64,000 bases of DNA from Volvariella volvacea V23 (Eukaryota; Basidiomycota; Agaricomycetes; Agaricales; Pluteaceae), in contig KB722741.1 in the NCBI GenBank assembly GCA_000349905.1, forward strand, positions 3,876 to 67,875, in the 5' to 3' direction. Below are positions 1 to 12,333 of the stretch, piece after piece (position 1 is the first letter of the stretch; each line of letters opens with the position of its first letter). The notes under the pieces are model-generated. The model was not told where the DNA came from, did not search any database, and was given only the letters and a program-made list of their open reading frames with translations. The position numbers were made by a program, and so were the translations under genes.

Positions 1-1275
1 AGAATCACCCGGGGTGGTGCCCATAGAGATGGATGCTCTCAACATTCAAGAACCCGATCTGGTGAATCTCAGGCTACACGCGAATCTCGGCTTGGTCCTC
101 CGACGCCTAGGATACAACGCCATGGCTTACAACGGGTATGTGTAATCCTCCCATCCCTCATTCAATACACTCACCACTCATTTCGTTTGCAGTTACGACG
201 TATGGTCAAACATCTTTCTCAAAAGCAACTGCGACTTGATGGATGCGGACAGCCTCCGAGCAATCCTGAACAAACCGCAATGGGGAATGCATCCCATTTT
301 GGCAGCATTTGGAGGGGAAAGGTGGATCTACAAGCGACGGCGGGCTTTCTATAGGAACTCCAAAGTATGCCAACATTGTGATGCGCGTGAGCCTAGCGTG
401 AAGCTCGCTGTGGGGCTATCTGGATACTCGGTATTGGTAGGTCTTCATGTCCATCGACCAAATACACGGTCGCACTAAGGTTCTCAGTTCGAAATATTGT
501 CAGGTGATCAACTGGCCGTATCACAAGTAAGCACTTGACATGCCTAACGAGCTTAACCTGCTAATTGCGCTGCAATACGATAGGGGTATTTGTCGGTACG
601 TTGCCCAATCTAATTGTTGGGCGTCTTTAACTCATTTGTTCCACGGCCAACTTGGGCCAGTGATCAGCAGCTCTAAAGCCTTAGCAAAAAAAAGGTTCCA
701 AACCCGCACAGTTCAACTTGGATATGCTATACTAGGTCGCTCCACAACGCGGTTTCTCTTCCTTTGTTCCTGTGCATGCCCTGCGTCTTCATCAGGACGC
801 CAAACGAGGACGAACGCATATCATTATCTACGAGGTTGAGCACACGCCAAAATTCAAAGATCCTGATGCCAAGTTTACTGCCGTTGGTGTGGGTGTTTAC
901 AGAGTTGGTAAAGTTCTGGCGTTTAGAGGCCAGGATGAAGCTCAGGAGGGGAGAGGGAAGGGGTTACGTAGACCGTGTCTATCAAGCACATTCTACGACG
1001 AGCTCATATTTTCCTACATTCTTTTTTCTGATTATTAAAGACTCCGGTGCACTAGTCGAATGCGGTGAGTTTGCTGCTTCACGCTGAGCTGAGCCAGGAC
1101 AAACTGATTGCCCCCATGTACTGTACGTGTTGGTTTAGCTCCTGCTGACCCCAGAAGTTTGAAGCGCATTACGTATAATCCAAACTGGAGAAAGCTAATC
1201 AACGAGAAGAATCCACCTGGTATGATATCGTATGCCAATGTGTTAGGTCCTGAGGACCAGGAGAACGATATTTGA
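1..1275 (+). CDS. 3' part of an unrecognised spliced gene (5' end outside window)
   Basis: An open frame runs in from the left edge (codons start at base 2) and can be followed through introns with good GT-AG borders. Exons are about 2-135, 193-436, 488-526, possibly a 12-nt exon 584-595, then about 796-967, 1041-1064 and 1139-1275, ending in TGA. Phases agree for the first three exons and for the last three; the join between about 527 and 796 is not secure. The product is hydrophilic, has a CQHC pair, a stretch ending IIIYEVEHTPKFKDPD and the C-terminus LGPEDQENDI. I recognise no domain. It could be a single gene, or two fragments if the middle join is wrong. Calling it coding rests on phase-consistent splicing and coherent peptide composition, not on homology. 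Confidence 0.55.
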
Positions 1276-2989
1276 GATATTGACGGACATGTACAATTGT
1301 ATCAGTGGTTGTAGTAGTTTAGTTTTTCTCGTCTGGTGGCGAAAACCTGTCATCACATATCAGAGATCGCAAGGTTGTCGGGAGTGGCCAAGATGTATTA
1401 CGCCCGAAAGACAACCTTACGTGCATTTACACTATGTTAATTGGACGCTGATGGGACAGTGGGTTCCCGGCCCGCCGACTCGTCTAACACCCTCAAAGTC
1501 AAACAAAGGTAAACATGCCCTTGGCGTCTTCCACTGCGCTTATCCGAGGCCCAATCCTACCTAATTCTCTAGTCTTCCGTCTCACTTGCTCTTGCATTTG
1601 AGCTTTATTCATACTAATAATTGGCCGTGATCCCTGGTTTCCGGGAGGGACGTAACTTGAAGAATGAGAGACGGAGGAAGAGCATAGGACTGGGGTTCGG
1701 CTATTCAAGCCGGCATCCTGTGGTGTGTGTGTTGTCTTACTCTTTTCTTGGAACGCTTGTACGCTTGACCTCATCGCCGTTTTCCCCGCTATGGGTATTT
1801 CCCCACCTTACCCCATACCTCTTCTTCGCTCACTTTTCTCCATGACTGTTACTAACCATCTCCTTCAGACACAATCTGCGTTTTAGTGGTGCTCTGCTTG
1901 CTTCTACTATACGGAGCATCTCATACGACCGCATGATGATGAGAGGGAGGCTTCTTTCCTTGTCATATCAATTCGGACCGGAATGCGTCGACAGTTCGGA
2001 GGTTTCTGAACAGTTATTCAACGCACTTGGAGCCTATTGAAGCTTGCTAGGAAGTGTATGCAGGATGAGCGGGGTCTTTTCATTGCCGTCGCATCGTGCA
2101 TCGTGTGTGTGCCTGCTCAAATGGTGAGCCCCAGTGGTGGTATACCTTTCGCGGCGAAACGATCCACCTTGTTTGGTGCATTCCTGCAGCATTTCTGCTT
2201 TAACGTCGGATGCATAAACAGTAAATCCACTCAGTTGCTCGCGGTGGTATTTGGTACATGGCATCCGCCTCGTCTTCCGATATGCATATTCCCCCGCGGA
2301 CTATTTCATTGAGTGTTTACCCCGGATCTTCTATCCTTTGCGTCTCATTATGGTGACGATGGAAAACCTAGAACCTGTTATTAGGCATTCTACACAATTA
2401 ACCGTCATTGTGCCGTATGCACGTGCATAGCCGGCAACCGATCCGAAATGTGTTTTTCTTCGACGTTTGGACGCTGATGGGGCCACCTCCTTTAACAGTT
2501 TCTTTTGCCTATTGGGGCAATCTAGGTTTCGTAGGTCCTGAACGGGCGAGGGTCATCTATTCAGCCGTGCACGCTGGAAGTAGGTTTAACCGAGCTGCAA
2601 CGTTTTAAGTCATTATCCTGGATTAGCCTCTGAAAGGCAGTGGCAGCCTCAAAGAATGGTCGCTGGTACCTAAGCACTGCAGAAAGTACAAAGGCCATGG
2701 TGTACATGCCAACCCACAGAGCCTCTTGCTACGAAAAATACACAAAAGCGGAAATCGGATGTTCGACCACGAAACAACTTTGGGAATTACTCGGTTTATC
2801 AACAACATCGTTTACATGGAACCCATTCATTCTCGAATCGGCACGGGAGCACACCTCTACACGGTTCTTCCGGGGAGAAACGTCAAATAAACGATTTCGT
2901 ATCAATGTTCTGGGTAACGTTGGGGAAATATCACACGCCATCGCGGAACATTCGGTCCTGGTTGGACAGGTGATAGCTGCCCTCGTCGT
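1276..2989. other. intergenic, no gene seen
   Basis: Between the end of the first gene and the GH43 promoter there are only short open frames without family resemblance, codon coherence or convincing splice structure. I see no RNA gene and no clear repeat. Confidence 0.6.
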
Positions 2990-2997
2990 TATAAAAG
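2990..2997 (+). promoter_or_regulatory. TATA box of the GH43 gene
   Basis: The sequence TATAAAAG lies 48 nt before the ATG at 3038. This spacing suits a fungal core promoter with a very short 5' leader. No other operator could be defined by eye. Confidence 0.6.
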
Positions 2998-3037
2998 CTG
3001 GCGTGAGGGGCACAGAAACTTCAAAAAGCTGGTGGAA

Positions 3038-4991
3038 ATGAAGCCACTAACACTACTGCAATTCTTACTGCTATCACCACTTGCCGTCCTCGCACAGCAG
3101 ACTGGTTACGGTCAATGCGGTGGCCAAGGGTGGACTGGTTAGTATTATTCTGTCGTGTTTGTATTTTCTCTCATCGATTCCGTTATAACAGGTCCCACAA
3201 CATGTGTCGCTGGGTAACGTCGCTTAGATTCTCCGAGGGCGTCACTTCCTTATCATGGACTATAGGTTCACCTGCGTCTACCAGAACGACTGTGCGTACT
3301 TCTTATTGTCCAGAATCTGTTACGGCTGTTGACATACCCCATTATAGGGTACTCTCAGGTAAATATTGTCCTACGCATTGTCATACCTCCATTAAACGCA
3401 GTTTCAGTGTGTTCCGTCGTCATCGTCCTCGACGGTCACGCAGCAACCCCCATCTAGCACCACCACCACCACATCCTCTCCTAATCCAACAGGGACTTTC
3501 AACAACCCACCTCTATGGGTGGATAACCCAGACGTCGACATCATACAGGTGAACGGCACCTTCTACTACTCGTCTTCCACTTTTCACTATTCTCCTGGAG
3601 CGCCCATTCTCCGCTCCTACGATCTCATCAACTGGGAATTCATCGGTCACTCTGTCCCGGTTCTAGATTGGGGTTCCCAATACGACCTGACGAATGGCAA
3701 TCGCGCATATATCAAGGGAATCTGGGCGTCCTTCTTCAACTATCGCAAGAGCAACAACTTGTGGTACTGGGGAGGCTGCGTAGAGTTCGGACGAACCTAC
3801 ATCTACACTGCCCCGACCGTTACAGGGCCTTGGAGCAGACGCGCCACTCTCAGCAACACCTGCTGGTACGACTCTGGCTTGCTCATCGATGACAATGACA
3901 CTATGTACGTTGCCTACGGCAATACCAATATCAGCGTCGTCCAGCTTGCCCCAGATGGCTTCAGCGCAGTCAGGACTCAGCTGGTCTACCCTGCCCCCTT
4001 CTACCTTGAAGGCTCTCGTATGTATAAGCGCGACGGGTGGTACTACATATTCCTCTCCCGTCCCAACAACGGTGAATTCGTCCTCAAGTCCCGCAGCCCG
4101 TGGGGTCCCTACGAGCAAAGGGCCGTTGTCGACAGTGTCCCTCCACCAAGCAACATGGGAGGCAGCCCGCCTCACCAGGGAGGTATTGTCCAGACTCAGA
4201 ACGGCCAATGGTACTACATGGCATTCGTTGATGCCTACCCCACCGGTCGTACTCCCGTGCTCGCTCCGATCACATGGGACTCGAATGGTTGGCCAATCGT
4301 CACTCTCGTCAGCGGGCGCTGGGGCGTGACATACCCCAGACCCAACCTGCCCGCCCCGCCAGTACAAGTCAAGTCCCCCGTCGGCACGGACACATTCACT
4401 TCCATCGGCCACGAGTGGGAGTGGAACCACAACCCCGACAACTCCAAGTGGTCGCTCAGCGGTGGTCTCCGTCTCTCAACCGCAACAGTGACGTATGACT
4501 TGTACCAAGCCCGGAACACGCTCACCCGTCGTACCCTCGGCCCTCAATCCACCGCGACCATCATCCTCAACTACTCCAGCATGGCCAACGGCGACCGCGC
4601 CGGTCTCGCATTGCTCCGCGACCAGTCCGCATGGGTCGGCGTAGTGAAGGATAACGGCGGCTGCCGCGTTGCCGTTTCCACCGGTATCAACTTGGTAGAT
4701 AGAACGTGGACGACGGCATCAACCGGCACGATCGCCGCATCGACCAACATCCCTGCCAGCGGGCGCATCTGGCTCAGGATCACGGCCGATTTGCGGTCGA
4801 CGACGTCGGATCGCAGAGGGAGGTTCTCGTACAGTCTTGATGGCACCACCTGGACGTCGATTGGTCCTGCGTTTGTGTATAACACGAACTGGACGTTCTT
4901 CCCTGGGTATAGATACGCCATCTTCAACTACGCAACTTTGGCGCTTGGAGGGTCCGTGACTGTGTCTAGCTTCACGTTGACGGCTCCCTAG
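3038..4991 (+). CDS. secreted CBM1-GH43 glycoside hydrolase (arabinofuranosidase/xylosidase type)
   Basis: Five exons (3038-3137, 3192-3213, 3266-3291, 3348-3358, 3408-4991) give a 580-aa protein with consistent phases. Residues 1-19 are a signal peptide. Residues 21-55 are a CBM1 cellulose-binding module (YGQCGGQGWTGPTTC, ending YSQC). A Ser/Thr/Pro linker covers about 57-82. From about 87 comes a GH43 five-blade propeller domain. Family knowledge points to D97 (in NPDVDI) as general base, D208 (in WYDSGLLID) as pKa modulator and E254 (in YLEGSRMYK) as general acid. From about 360 a concanavalin-like C-terminal domain of the beta-xylosidase type follows. It probably removes arabinose or xylose from hemicellulose outside the cell, held on cellulose by CBM1. 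The exact substrate cannot be read from sequence. The ATG was chosen because it starts the signal peptide and follows a TATA box. Confidence 0.93.
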
Positions 4992-7900
4992 ATGGTGGGT
5001 GCTTTTGGTTGATGATGTGTTCGGCACTGACGGGTGCAATGATAGATTTGTCGTGACGTGTATTGGAAAACCGGATGTATTAGATATGGTGTTTATGGAG
5101 GTATAAGTCCAGGCACTTGTACCCAGAAATCAAATTATACTTTTTGCCTTCGAGTTGAGCGTGAGAATTTGCTTTTCCACTTTTTCACTCTTTGGTACAT
5201 GAGATAGGCAAATAGACAGCACTTCTTTCCTGTACTCCTTATTTTCCCCAGATATATATTTTAGCGCTACGATGCTCGCTAGACAGTGCCACTTTTCCAT
5301 GGCGTACGGTGCATAATCTGGGCGCTAGGTTCTCATGTTGCACGTTGGCGGCGTCCTCGGTTCCTTGTGTACGAACCCACGTGAGTGAGCAATACTCCCA
5401 TCCCCGTCTCTTTGTCTGTATCCAACACGACTTTCTGACATCGTGAGGCACGCGTTTCTTGTGCAGTATTATCCACCTCAATAGCGCTTCCTATCTGAGG
5501 AATGGTGGGTACGGGGCGTCCAGATCAAGTTTAGTGCCTTAATTGGCTCATACATCCGCTTCGTCCACACACTTGTCCCCTACAAATCCGCACTGCTAGG
5601 TTGTTCGGTCCGCAATTACAGCGCATGAGGTCCTCCGGACAACGTCAAGTCTTAATGCACGGAACAATATCGCCCATGGTTTGTTGAGTTGAACCAACCT
5701 AATCGTGTAGCTCACACTGAGTTGATTCGTTCTAGCCGCGTTTATCCTCATCGTCTGTATTGCACCAGAAATAACTCACGTCTCGTGCGTCCTCAAACTC
5801 ACCCGATTCCTTGTACATGCAGAGGCTGTCAATGTTGTACGGTACGACATTTTCCCCGTAATTGTGCCGTATGTATCCATAAAGGTTCTTTGTAACTTTC
5901 CACATGCGCCTATCAGCTTTGACTCGGTTCAAGACTTTGAAGTGTGCGGTTGAACGGAAGCGGGGTAAACATTTTAGCCTCTGAACTGATGGCGTCGACG
6001 TCTACTCAGCTGTCAGGTAGGACTATTTACTTCCTTACTGATATATGCGTACTGACCTACCTATTTCCGTAGGATACCAGTCTTGCTCCTGATTATGATG
6101 ATTGAGCATAGCGCTGTACAACCGTACCGCTTGTTTCGGACCGAATTCAAGTTCGACAGGTTTCTTCCCAATAAGATGAGGTTATTCACTTGAATTTTTC
6201 TTCTCCAATATAGCATTCAAATACTCTTCAACCCTCGTAGAGCAGCTCCCAACGCTAGCTCATGGGCCTCAACTCCCCTTCCCATTCGCATGGACTCTAT
6301 TTCTGTGCAGATCACTGGGACCTGATGTGCATTCAGCGGCACATGATTACATGCGACTGTTCACAACTCTGCCTCTAGTTGGTGTTGTAGGCGACAAAAA
6401 TAGGAAGATCTAGACGTAATGAATACTCTAGAATTTGCGAAGCCGCTTCAAAACTCTTCATCTGACGGTAAGATCCACTAATGCTTCGTTTTATTCCCGG
6501 CGTCGTCCAATTCATAAATACGACGTGATCCATTAATGCATCAAGTGCTGCTCCCCAGCTCCACGTTTTATCATATTTTGTATACCTATTGAGATTCAAA
6601 GCTTGAATTTTCGCGTAATTGCTTATATTAATCTAGTTAAAGAACCCAATGATTTGACTCGTTCATGATGAATCCCGTTCATAATGTTATAACGCCGTCG
6701 TCATGAATGGGTGCTACCGGATCATTGCGTTGATCCTAGGTCTACTCCAATAGATAGCTTACTACCATAGGTTGATCTTCTCATTTCTGTCGCTGGTTAT
6801 GGTGACCGGTGCTTAACAAAATTGACAGCACTACGTGGTCCAATATTCAACTTACTCGCACAACTATGGGTGGGCAAAGACTGCCCAGCCACATTAGTCT
6901 GGACATACCACAACACCCGGATGCTGCAACCTTGAGTGTGTCCCCGAATATGTACTTATATGGACCAATAAGGGTCCCTGAAATCCACTGGTATGCCTAG
7001 CCCTTGCTTAGGTCGATTTGGTGCTCCACGATTTACGTTGCATGCTATTCTAGGCAATTAGGGAAGGGGAGTGGTAGCGGCTCCAACTCCGGTAGAGTTA
7101 ACCCTTGACTTATAGCTCCTATTCTGTTGGTACTTCCAATACGTATGATTGCTAGAAGGAACTGTCATAAAGAGTTCATTATCAGATATTTAGGCTTCTA
7201 CTTGGAATTATTCAGGTAGGCCATTCCATAACGTTTGATTTAGCATTTTATTGTGAAATGTAGTCAATAGAATTCGATACTGGGTCCCCTGCCATGAGAC
7301 ATCAATGGTATATACGCTAGTTCAAACGAGATCTCGTTTCTTGATGCGTCATACAATCCTTTTTGTTGTGTCAATATATTGCCTTCCCCTACTCTATGTA
7401 CCCTATTAATTCAATTTGCGTAGTCAAATGATCAGCGCGACTACATTAGGAAGCATCATCCAGATCGCTAGGCGAGACTTGTCCTGGGAAACACTTAGTT
7501 ATGCTGTTAGAAAACTCCACATCCACGTACAACTCCCGAGAAATGTATTCAGCTTCTCTGTACCATATCGGTCTCACACGAATTGTCTATTCGGCTTCAC
7601 TACGTTCCGGAAACTGGTACAAGCTAGGTCGCTTGGAGCTTACAAATCCCTCGAGTCCATTGAGTGCCAGCTCCTGTACAGAGTACCAAAGTCTCATCTT
7701 CAATCGCAGTCGACCAACGGGTATGTTGTGGCATTTTTGGGGATGAAATTGGAGCTTGAACAGATCGTTGATCGGCGTGAGATAGGGCTTGCTAGGTCAA
7801 GTTCTCTGGATTATCTGAGAAGCGTAGAAAAGCACTAACGCAATTTTGGTTAGCACGACGTAACGAAATTCTCCACTGATCCTTCGGGTGCCAACATATA

Positions 7901-8988
7901 CAACGTAAGCCCAATCTGCTTGATATCGCCTAGTGAATATTCGCTACTTCACTACTTCCATTCTCTATGTCTTTCGCACCAACCACAGTGCACCTGGAAA
8001 TTGTGGTGGGTCGTGTTACATGACCGTCGTGCCGTATGTTCCTTTCCTCTTTCGACGTGAAGTGTGATATTGCAATATTTAGACAAATTGGAACTTGGGT
8101 TGTACTCTTAGCTTTGGATCGCCTCCTCTCTATAGTAACCTCACTGAGCCGCAATAAATTGGTGCAGTAGCAGGGAATAACTAGGCTGGATTGTGTTGGT
8201 TGCTCTCGCTTGAATTCGATGCGTACACTGAATGAATGGAAATTGACATCGATCACTCAGACTGTGGGATTTTGAAGACTCAAAAGTCAACTGGCGTAAT
8301 ATTTCCGAAGTAGTAGACAAGATTCGCTTCACAACGCACCAAATCCCTGTTCTGGGGAACAACCTTAACGCTGGAGCACCAGCCTAAGTGTGGCGGAGAG
8401 ATAATATTTCAGTCTGCGCCCCGGTAACCCCCGAGGTCCCACTGGCACGCGCTTCAACATGCTCTGTGCTCTCCGTCGTTCATCGAGTACGAACGGTTGC
8501 TCGCCTAAATTATTGCATCATTACTTCCCTTGAGTGCCGTGAGCGCCAACGGAATTATTTCTTTTCTTGCATTCCATATACGACAATGGTGGCACACACA
8601 CAAGACTTAGGTTCAGGGTATTGATGCGTTACTTCTCACCGACCCTCAGGAATTGCTCCAACCTTAACCGCCACACATTCAGCGAATTAATCTATCAATA
8701 AACCATCACCGCCAATGAGACCATGTTTTGACAGCTACAAAACTGCCGAGGGACATGCGTGGTAATGGAAGACTCTAATGTAGGCTTTTACCCTGAACAC
8801 CTGAATGTCATGATTAACCCCTCCCTTGCTCGCGTCAGCCCTCTTTTCCTGGAGACACAACACTGACCGTTGCCTTATGGGCTCTCTCTTCCACGCATCC
8901 TAGACCGCTTGCCCCGTCCTGTCGCTCGTTTATCATCCTAATATTAACCCCTTCTTCCACCTCATCCCGTGCTCGAATCTTTTTGGAT
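4992..8988. other. long intergenic stretch, no gene seen
   Basis: About 4 kb, AT-rich in the middle (about 5.6-8.4 kb), with scattered short open frames on both strands. The longest plus-strand one, about 7416-7838, uses a non-ATG start and shows no domain or splice structure. I see nothing I can name. Decayed transposon sequence is possible. Confidence 0.5.
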
Positions 8989-11581
8989 ATGACCGGACCA
9001 TCGCCAACACTTGATAACACCTGGGGTGCCGCTCTCATAGGTCTTCTAGCAGCATCCATGTAAGCAAATTCTTTCAACTAACGATCCGGTTCTCAACACA
9101 TCCCAGCTTGTACGGTGTTACTACGTTACAGCTGTAAGGACATTGCGGGCGTATCCCACTCATTTGGTCGTTCCTTATGCTGGATCCACCCAGTTACATT
9201 TATTTCACGCTATATCCTAAGGATAGTTGTTCCATCAAGTTTCTGGCAAGTTGTCCCCTCAGTCGAGATATGGACCTCTTCTCTAACGAGGTAGCCGAAT
9301 TCCACGATTTTCAGGCTGTCAGTGTTTGGTTCGTCGCACGATGACTAGCCTAGAGAAGCTTGCTCTGAATCGTCGTTTGTAGGGTCATCGATACCATCTC
9401 TCTTGTGTTGGTGGGAAATGGCATGTACGGATATCGTAAGTGGCTCCCACTACCGGGGTATTCGTCTTTATTTCATCCTCGCTGGCCGCAGTGGTCGCCG
9501 ACATGTTCAATCCACTCGCACGGCTGAAAGTCAATCGGTGGGTGCTCAAGCTTCCCGAACCCCTTCTCTTCACGTCTCACCTGTCACTGTCCACCACGAT
9601 ACCAAATCCAGTTCTCTGGATGTACGTTCCATCCCCTGTCACCCCATTACCAAATTCCTTACTCCGCCGGTTTCATCCTCTTCTTCCGTCTTCCTTTCCG
9701 TTATGGTTCCTTATCTTTAGGTAGACCCAGCTCTGATGGTACGTTGCTTGCCACTGCACTGTGCCCGCTGGCAATAACTTCGTATTGACTTTTCACAGGG
9801 TTTATTGGCCCTACTAACTCATGGGTGAGTACGTCATTCCGCATCACTACCTCTTGTCCCCACCCTTTCCACCCATCCACTCTGTTCATACACGTACACT
9901 CCCGATATGGCACATTCATGTCGCCTTGATATTGATAATCCGGCTCATGCTTGCGGTATATTTTTATACAGATATCTTGGCACACGTGTATGGAAAGGTA
10001 TGTAGATCCCGACGCCGCCATCAATGAAGGTGATCTTGATGAGGGGATGATCATGCCTATTGACGCGTGCCCATACATAATCGGCTACTAGTCTGCAATA
10101 GGAACCTTTGGTTGGGTCTGATCCTTGTGCGTAATTTGTTCATCACTTCACAGCATTGTTGGCTCATTCCCGTGTTCACCTCTTGACCTGGAACTATTAG
10201 GTAACACTATCACTTTCTGCCTTTGGTTCGTATTGACATCCGGTTGAAAAACGGATCAGCACTGATGTTGCTGCGATCTTACGCTCATGATATAGCACTC
10301 GCTATCGGTAAGTGCCCCTACGGTTACGAGAGTTACTACTCGGCCTAGACTCCATTGCTCCACATAACTGACATACCTCGTTTATCAGCTGCCGTTATAC
10401 TCTCGTAAGCCATAGCCCCTAGCATTCAAGCTCGTCCGAAATCCCTCACAACCATACTTCTGGTCGCCCTCAATGCGTCCTTCAGTTTTCGATTTGAATT
10501 GTGGACGGAGAAGTCCCAGCTCAAGGTAGTCTTCACCTGATCTCATTCTACCCCAATCATCTTACGCGCATGAACCACTGTTAAAAACAAAACAACAAAT
10601 ATGTAGTGGTTAGGGCTAGCGGGAACTGTGTTGGTCGTTATACTGGATAGTATAATTGCCCTCGTGCTGTGCGTGTATCTGTTGAAGCAGAGGGTTACTG
10701 GGAAGGGGTGAGTGCTTTGTCCTGCGTTGTTGATCAGTTATCTTATTCTTCTCTTTTCTCGCCATCCGTTTCCCTCATTTCGCATCTCATCGCATCAACG
10801 TTGTGTGCACCACAGGGCGAGACGAATCGTAAGACGAGTATTGATATTCGCCTTGAATACTGGCCTTGCGTCAAGTATAATGTCAACTGTGAACATTGTT
10901 ACCGTAAGCGCTCGCGTTTTCTAAGCTACTAAGCACGCTAAGCATGGTCTTGTGCGCTAGTTCTTTGCGTTCCCCAACACAATGATTTTCCTCGGGACAA
11001 ATTTCATCTTCACGAAAGGTTCGGAATATGTTTCCCTCACTCTTCTTCATTTCTTGCTTCTTCACTGCTGTCACAGCGCTCTGATCGATGAGTGGCTCAT
11101 ATATGTATTACTCATGTTGTTTTCCTTTCAACCTAGTATACGCCAACGCTCTACTAGCAAACTTGAACGCCCGCGCCTCACTGAGAGGAAGAGGATACGT
11201 CAGCGAAGCAACTCTCTCTTTAAACCTCTCAGCGCTCCTCACCAAGCCATCGGAAGCCGTCGTCCTGCACGAACACGAAGTACGTAACCCTCCCTTATGC
11301 CCCTGTCCATACCGTTATTCATTCACCCCTTTTCCGTGCTGCGATCACAGCTCCCCCGATCAGCAGCCCCAGCAGGTACAGCACTGCAGACTCAGTGTTT
11401 GCGGGTTCGAGGCCCTAGTCTAACCCGAAGCCAGTCCCCGGCCACGCCCACGACACTAAACCGTCCTAGTCACGAGACGTCCCAGTGGTGTAGTGATACC
11501 AAATCGATGGCCACCGCATCAGAACCCCTTCATTCTTTGTCCATGTCGGCAGTAACAGACTCAGCTGACCGCCAGAATTAG
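8989..11581 (+). CDS. DUF6534-family multi-pass membrane protein
   Basis: The N-terminus is clear: exons 8989-9059 and 9107-9133, then from 9194, give MTGPSPTLDNTWGAAL, then LYGVTTLQLYIYFT and YPKDSCSIKF, which is the usual start of basidiomycete DUF6534 proteins. The C-terminal half is also clear: phase-consistent exons 10431-10525, 10607-10707, 10816-10903, 10961-11018, 11137-11279 and 11351-11581. These give FELWTEKSQLKWL, LIFALNTGLAS and VYANALLANLNARASLRG, hallmarks of the last two helices of the family, then a polar Ser/Pro tail and TAG. A small exon at 9972-9997 encodes the RVWK motif. The stretch 9250-10430 is not resolved, and the locus is long (2.6 kb) for a protein of about 350 aa. 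It may contain a decayed or mispredicted middle. The family consists of plasma-membrane-like seven-helix proteins of unknown function, often expanded in Agaricomycetes. Confidence 0.75.
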
Positions 11582-12318
11582 GTGTAATGAGGGTACCCGT
11601 TGGGGTTATTGATCTAGGGACTTTGTATGCGCGAGTACGATAAGATGCAGATTGTGTGTGTGTAAAGGTATACCCGTATACTATGTTGGTGCTACGGCGA
11701 CCGGGAGACTACTCCCGGCTGTTTTCATTGTTTAGTAGGCATAACGGACTTGGTTTAGTATATCCCCTACTGTGGGGCATATAATACGTACTCGCTTCGG
11801 TAGTCATAGGATTGTGGCTATAGTAGCTTGCGGACGCTGCAAGGCGTTATGATATGCTGTGCTATTTTACATATCAATCAAGGTGTATATTTCATTTGAC
11901 ATGCACATACAAGATTGCTGTGGACGCTTGCTTGCAATCCCTTATTGCCAAGCAATGCGAGTGCGCAGGGTTGAATTGTTCAACTTCAGGTCTGGAGCGC
12001 CACATTAAAATCCAAATTCAAGACGAGGGCGATTCCAGGAACGTCGTACAATGGGCAGAGCCGTCAAGGATACTACACCCCCCGCGAAGACGACATCACG
12101 GTTATTAGGTTGAGTGTGAACTGGGTCCGTGAGCGCACAAAATTCAGAGCGCCAAATGAAGACCGGTAGCAATGCATAGGACCTGCACTTGGGGGCGTAC
12201 AGTTGAGGTGAATGTACACTCAAAGTATCTGCACCGCATGCTAGTCATGGCAACTGAACAAAAATTTCGGCCTCAACCGAGAGTTTGTTCACTTAGGGTC
12301 AATTAGCAATGTATAATA
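11582..12318. other. intergenic, no gene seen
   Basis: This is the spacer between the DUF6534 gene and the LINE insertion. Only short, unsupported open frames are present. Confidence 0.55.
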
Positions 12319-12333
12319 CTACTGTACCTACTT
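12319..12333. repeat. target-site duplication, copy 1
   Basis: The 15-mer CTACTGTACCTACTT here is repeated exactly at 13543-13557. It abuts the poly(T) run 12332-12343, so the last two T are shared with the element tail. Confidence 0.85.

Noticed and set aside
2640..3041. 133-codon open frame just before the GH43 gene
   Set aside because: It overlaps the TATA box and ATG of the GH43 gene, shows no family resemblance and starts without ATG.
3663..4430. Long open frame on the minus strand within the GH43 gene
   Set aside because: It lies fully antisense to a strong coding exon and has no domain; it is a codon-bias shadow.
7416..7838. 140-codon open frame in the AT-rich spacer
   Set aside because: Non-ATG start, no domain, no splice context and ordinary composition; chance length is plausible.
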